Below, one piece after another: positions 4,628-5,591 of a DNA stretch of 5,591 nucleotides (positions are counted from its first letter, which is position 1; each line of letters starts with the position of its first letter). The notes below the pieces were generated by a model that had not been told where the DNA came from, did not search any database, and was given only the letters and a program-made list of their open reading frames with translations. The position numbers were made by a program, and so were the translations under genes. This stretch comes from Rhodoluna sp. (GTDB lineage: Bacteria; Actinomycetota; Actinomycetes; Actinomycetales; Microbacteriaceae), in NCBI GenBank assembly GCA_016462375.1, contig JAEMTJ010000017.1, positions 12,991-18,581 on the forward strand. Direction: 5' to 3'.

Positions 4628-5591
4628 ATGGCCGATTTGCGTATCACTGGTGTCACAACCAGCCACCTAGAACTTGAGTCCCAAGATGGCTCTAAGCACA
4701 CACTTGAAATCACGGAAGACCTTTTAAAAGCCTTAAAGAGCAGGAAGCCCTCAACTTCCGGTCAAGCACTCACACCTAGGGAAATTCAAGAGCAGCTTCG
4801 TCTGGGAACCAGTATTGAACAAATGTTGCTAGCGAACCCCTCAGACGAAGATGCCATCAGAAAGTTTGGTGCACCAATAGTTTCCGAACTGAACCACGTA
4901 GTCAGTTTGGCGCGGAACGTTCGCCTGAATCTTGCAACAGACAGATTTGCAGACCCTGCTCACATTGAATTCGGCCTGGTGATGGATGATCGACTAAAAA
5001 CCAATGGTGCGCAGTCCCTGACATGGTCTTCCAGGAAATCAGCAGAAGGACAGTGGCTGGTTACAGTTGATTTCAAAGTCAGTTCGACACCTGGTTCGGC
5101 AACATGGTCATTTAATCCAAAACAGTTGTTGTTGACTCCTGAAAACCAAACGGCAATCCAGTTATCAAACGGAATGACGTTGAACATTGCAAAATCTGTT
5201 GAAGTTCCTGCCATTTCTAAGCCAGAAATGACTACTAGATTTGTCCACCCAGTTAACGAATCACTCTCAGCAACTGACACTCCGACTGCACTCTCCGTGG
5301 TGCCAGAATTTGTGGAAGAAACCAAAACTGAAGTCTTGCTCTTGCCAGAAGAGACCTCCAGCAGACCAACTCTAAGAGTTATTCCGGAGGAACCGGAAAG
5401 CATATTCGAATCAAATTACTTGGATGAACACCTCGGAGCTGTTGAAGAGGTTATTCCAGACGAGACACAGGTTACAGTTGAAGAGATTCTCAAGGTAGAA
5501 GTTCTGGAGGAGAGTGTTCCGACCAGTGCTCCGCAAAGTTCCCCACCAGCAAGTACCAGCCGCTGGGCAGAAGTCTTATTCGGTTCAAAAC
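4628..5591 (+). CDS. sepH: Cell-division protein SepH (DUF3071 family), 3' end cut by window edge
   Basis: SepH is an actinobacterial cytoplasmic protein that binds FtsZ and promotes filament assembly at the division site. The 321 codons present show the DUF3071 N-terminus MADLRITGV (1-9), continuing through a DGxxxxLxI segment (20-28). A helix-turn-helix-like region (about 48-96) follows, with LTPREIQEQLRLGTS (48-62) and FGAPIVSELNHV (80-91); in studied SepH this region is needed for FtsZ interaction. A W-containing beta segment (133-160) comes next, then a long acidic Pro/Ser/Thr/Glu-rich linker (about 195-305). SRWAEVLFG (311-319) matches the conserved C-terminal SepH motif (S-W-D-E-I-x-F-G type), so only a short tail is probably missing. 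The start at 4628 is fixed by AGGAGGG. The gene is divergent from the DUF4193 gene, its usual actinobacterial neighbour. Although historically described as HTH-like, SepH is not a classical transcription factor. Confidence 0.93.
   Translation, partial: MADLRITGVTTSHLELESQDGSKHTLEITEDLLKALKSRKPSTSGQALTPREIQEQLRLGTSIEQMLLANPSDEDAIRKFGAPIVSELNHVVSLARNVRLNLATDRFADPAHIEFGLVMDDRLKTNGAQSLTWSSRKSAEGQWLVTVDFKVSSTPGSATWSFNPKQLLLTPENQTAIQLSNGMTLNIAKSVEVPAISKPEMTTRFVHPVNESLSATDTPTALSVVPEFVEETKTEVLLLPEETSSRPTLRVIPEEPESIFESNYLDEHLGAVEEVIPDETQVTVEEILKVEVLEESVPTSAPQSSPPASTSRWAEVLFGSK

Noticed and set aside
4960..5403. 147-residue open frame on the minus strand opposite sepH
   Set aside because: It lies wholly antisense to a clear SepH reading frame, has a Ser/Val/Thr-rich composition expected from complementing that linker, and shows no recognisable family.
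1..5591. Mobile element, defence system, CRISPR array or phage remnant
   Set aside because: All coding space is taken by conserved core actinobacterial genes. I saw no long repeats, integrase or transposase motifs, and no patch of clearly different composition.

Overview
This window is a stretch of conserved actinobacterial chromosome. It holds six complete or near-complete housekeeping genes and one 3'-truncated aconitase gene, with almost no spare DNA. Four families (DUF3159, DUF3710, DUF3093, DUF4193) are essentially restricted to Actinomycetota, and they occur here with dut and the cell-division gene sepH in the order typical of that phylum. Base composition looks moderate (roughly 45-50% G+C by eye), and intergenic spacing is very tight. 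That points to a streamlined, low-GC actinobacterium, for example a freshwater or marine Microbacteriaceae (Luna/Aquiluna-type) lineage. The lineage is inference; the phylum is well supported.

Layout. Positions 1-1967 (minus strand) hold the first 655 codons of aconitase acnA, which runs off the left edge just before the C-terminal swivel domain. Positions 2000-3680 (minus) hold a tightly packed series transcribed dut -> DUF3710 -> DUF3159. Its stop and start codons overlap by one base at both junctions, and it is followed after 32 nt by acnA, so the four genes probably form one operon. A 17-bp gap (3681-3697) separates dut from the divergent DUF3093 gene (3698-4153, plus). DUF3093 converges on DUF4193 (4150-4440, minus), and their ends overlap by 4 bp. 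A 187-bp intergenic region (4441-4627) separates DUF4193 from the divergent sepH gene (4628 to the right edge, plus). sepH breaks off within a few codons after its conserved C-terminal motif begins.

How the genes relate. The products span nucleotide-pool sanitation (dUTPase), the TCA cycle (aconitase), cell division (SepH, an FtsZ-interacting protein) and four conserved proteins of unknown function, two of them membrane proteins. No pathway unites them; their conserved linkage is the main clue to the unknowns.

The most notable structural signal is in the 17-bp dut/DUF3093 gap. A single heptamer, TATTCTA, supplies a TANNNT -10 element on both strands, each exactly 6 nt from an ATG. This suggests a symmetric bidirectional promoter driving two leaderless mRNAs. 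I saw no mobile elements, RNA genes, CRISPR arrays or defence systems, and no wholly novel system.
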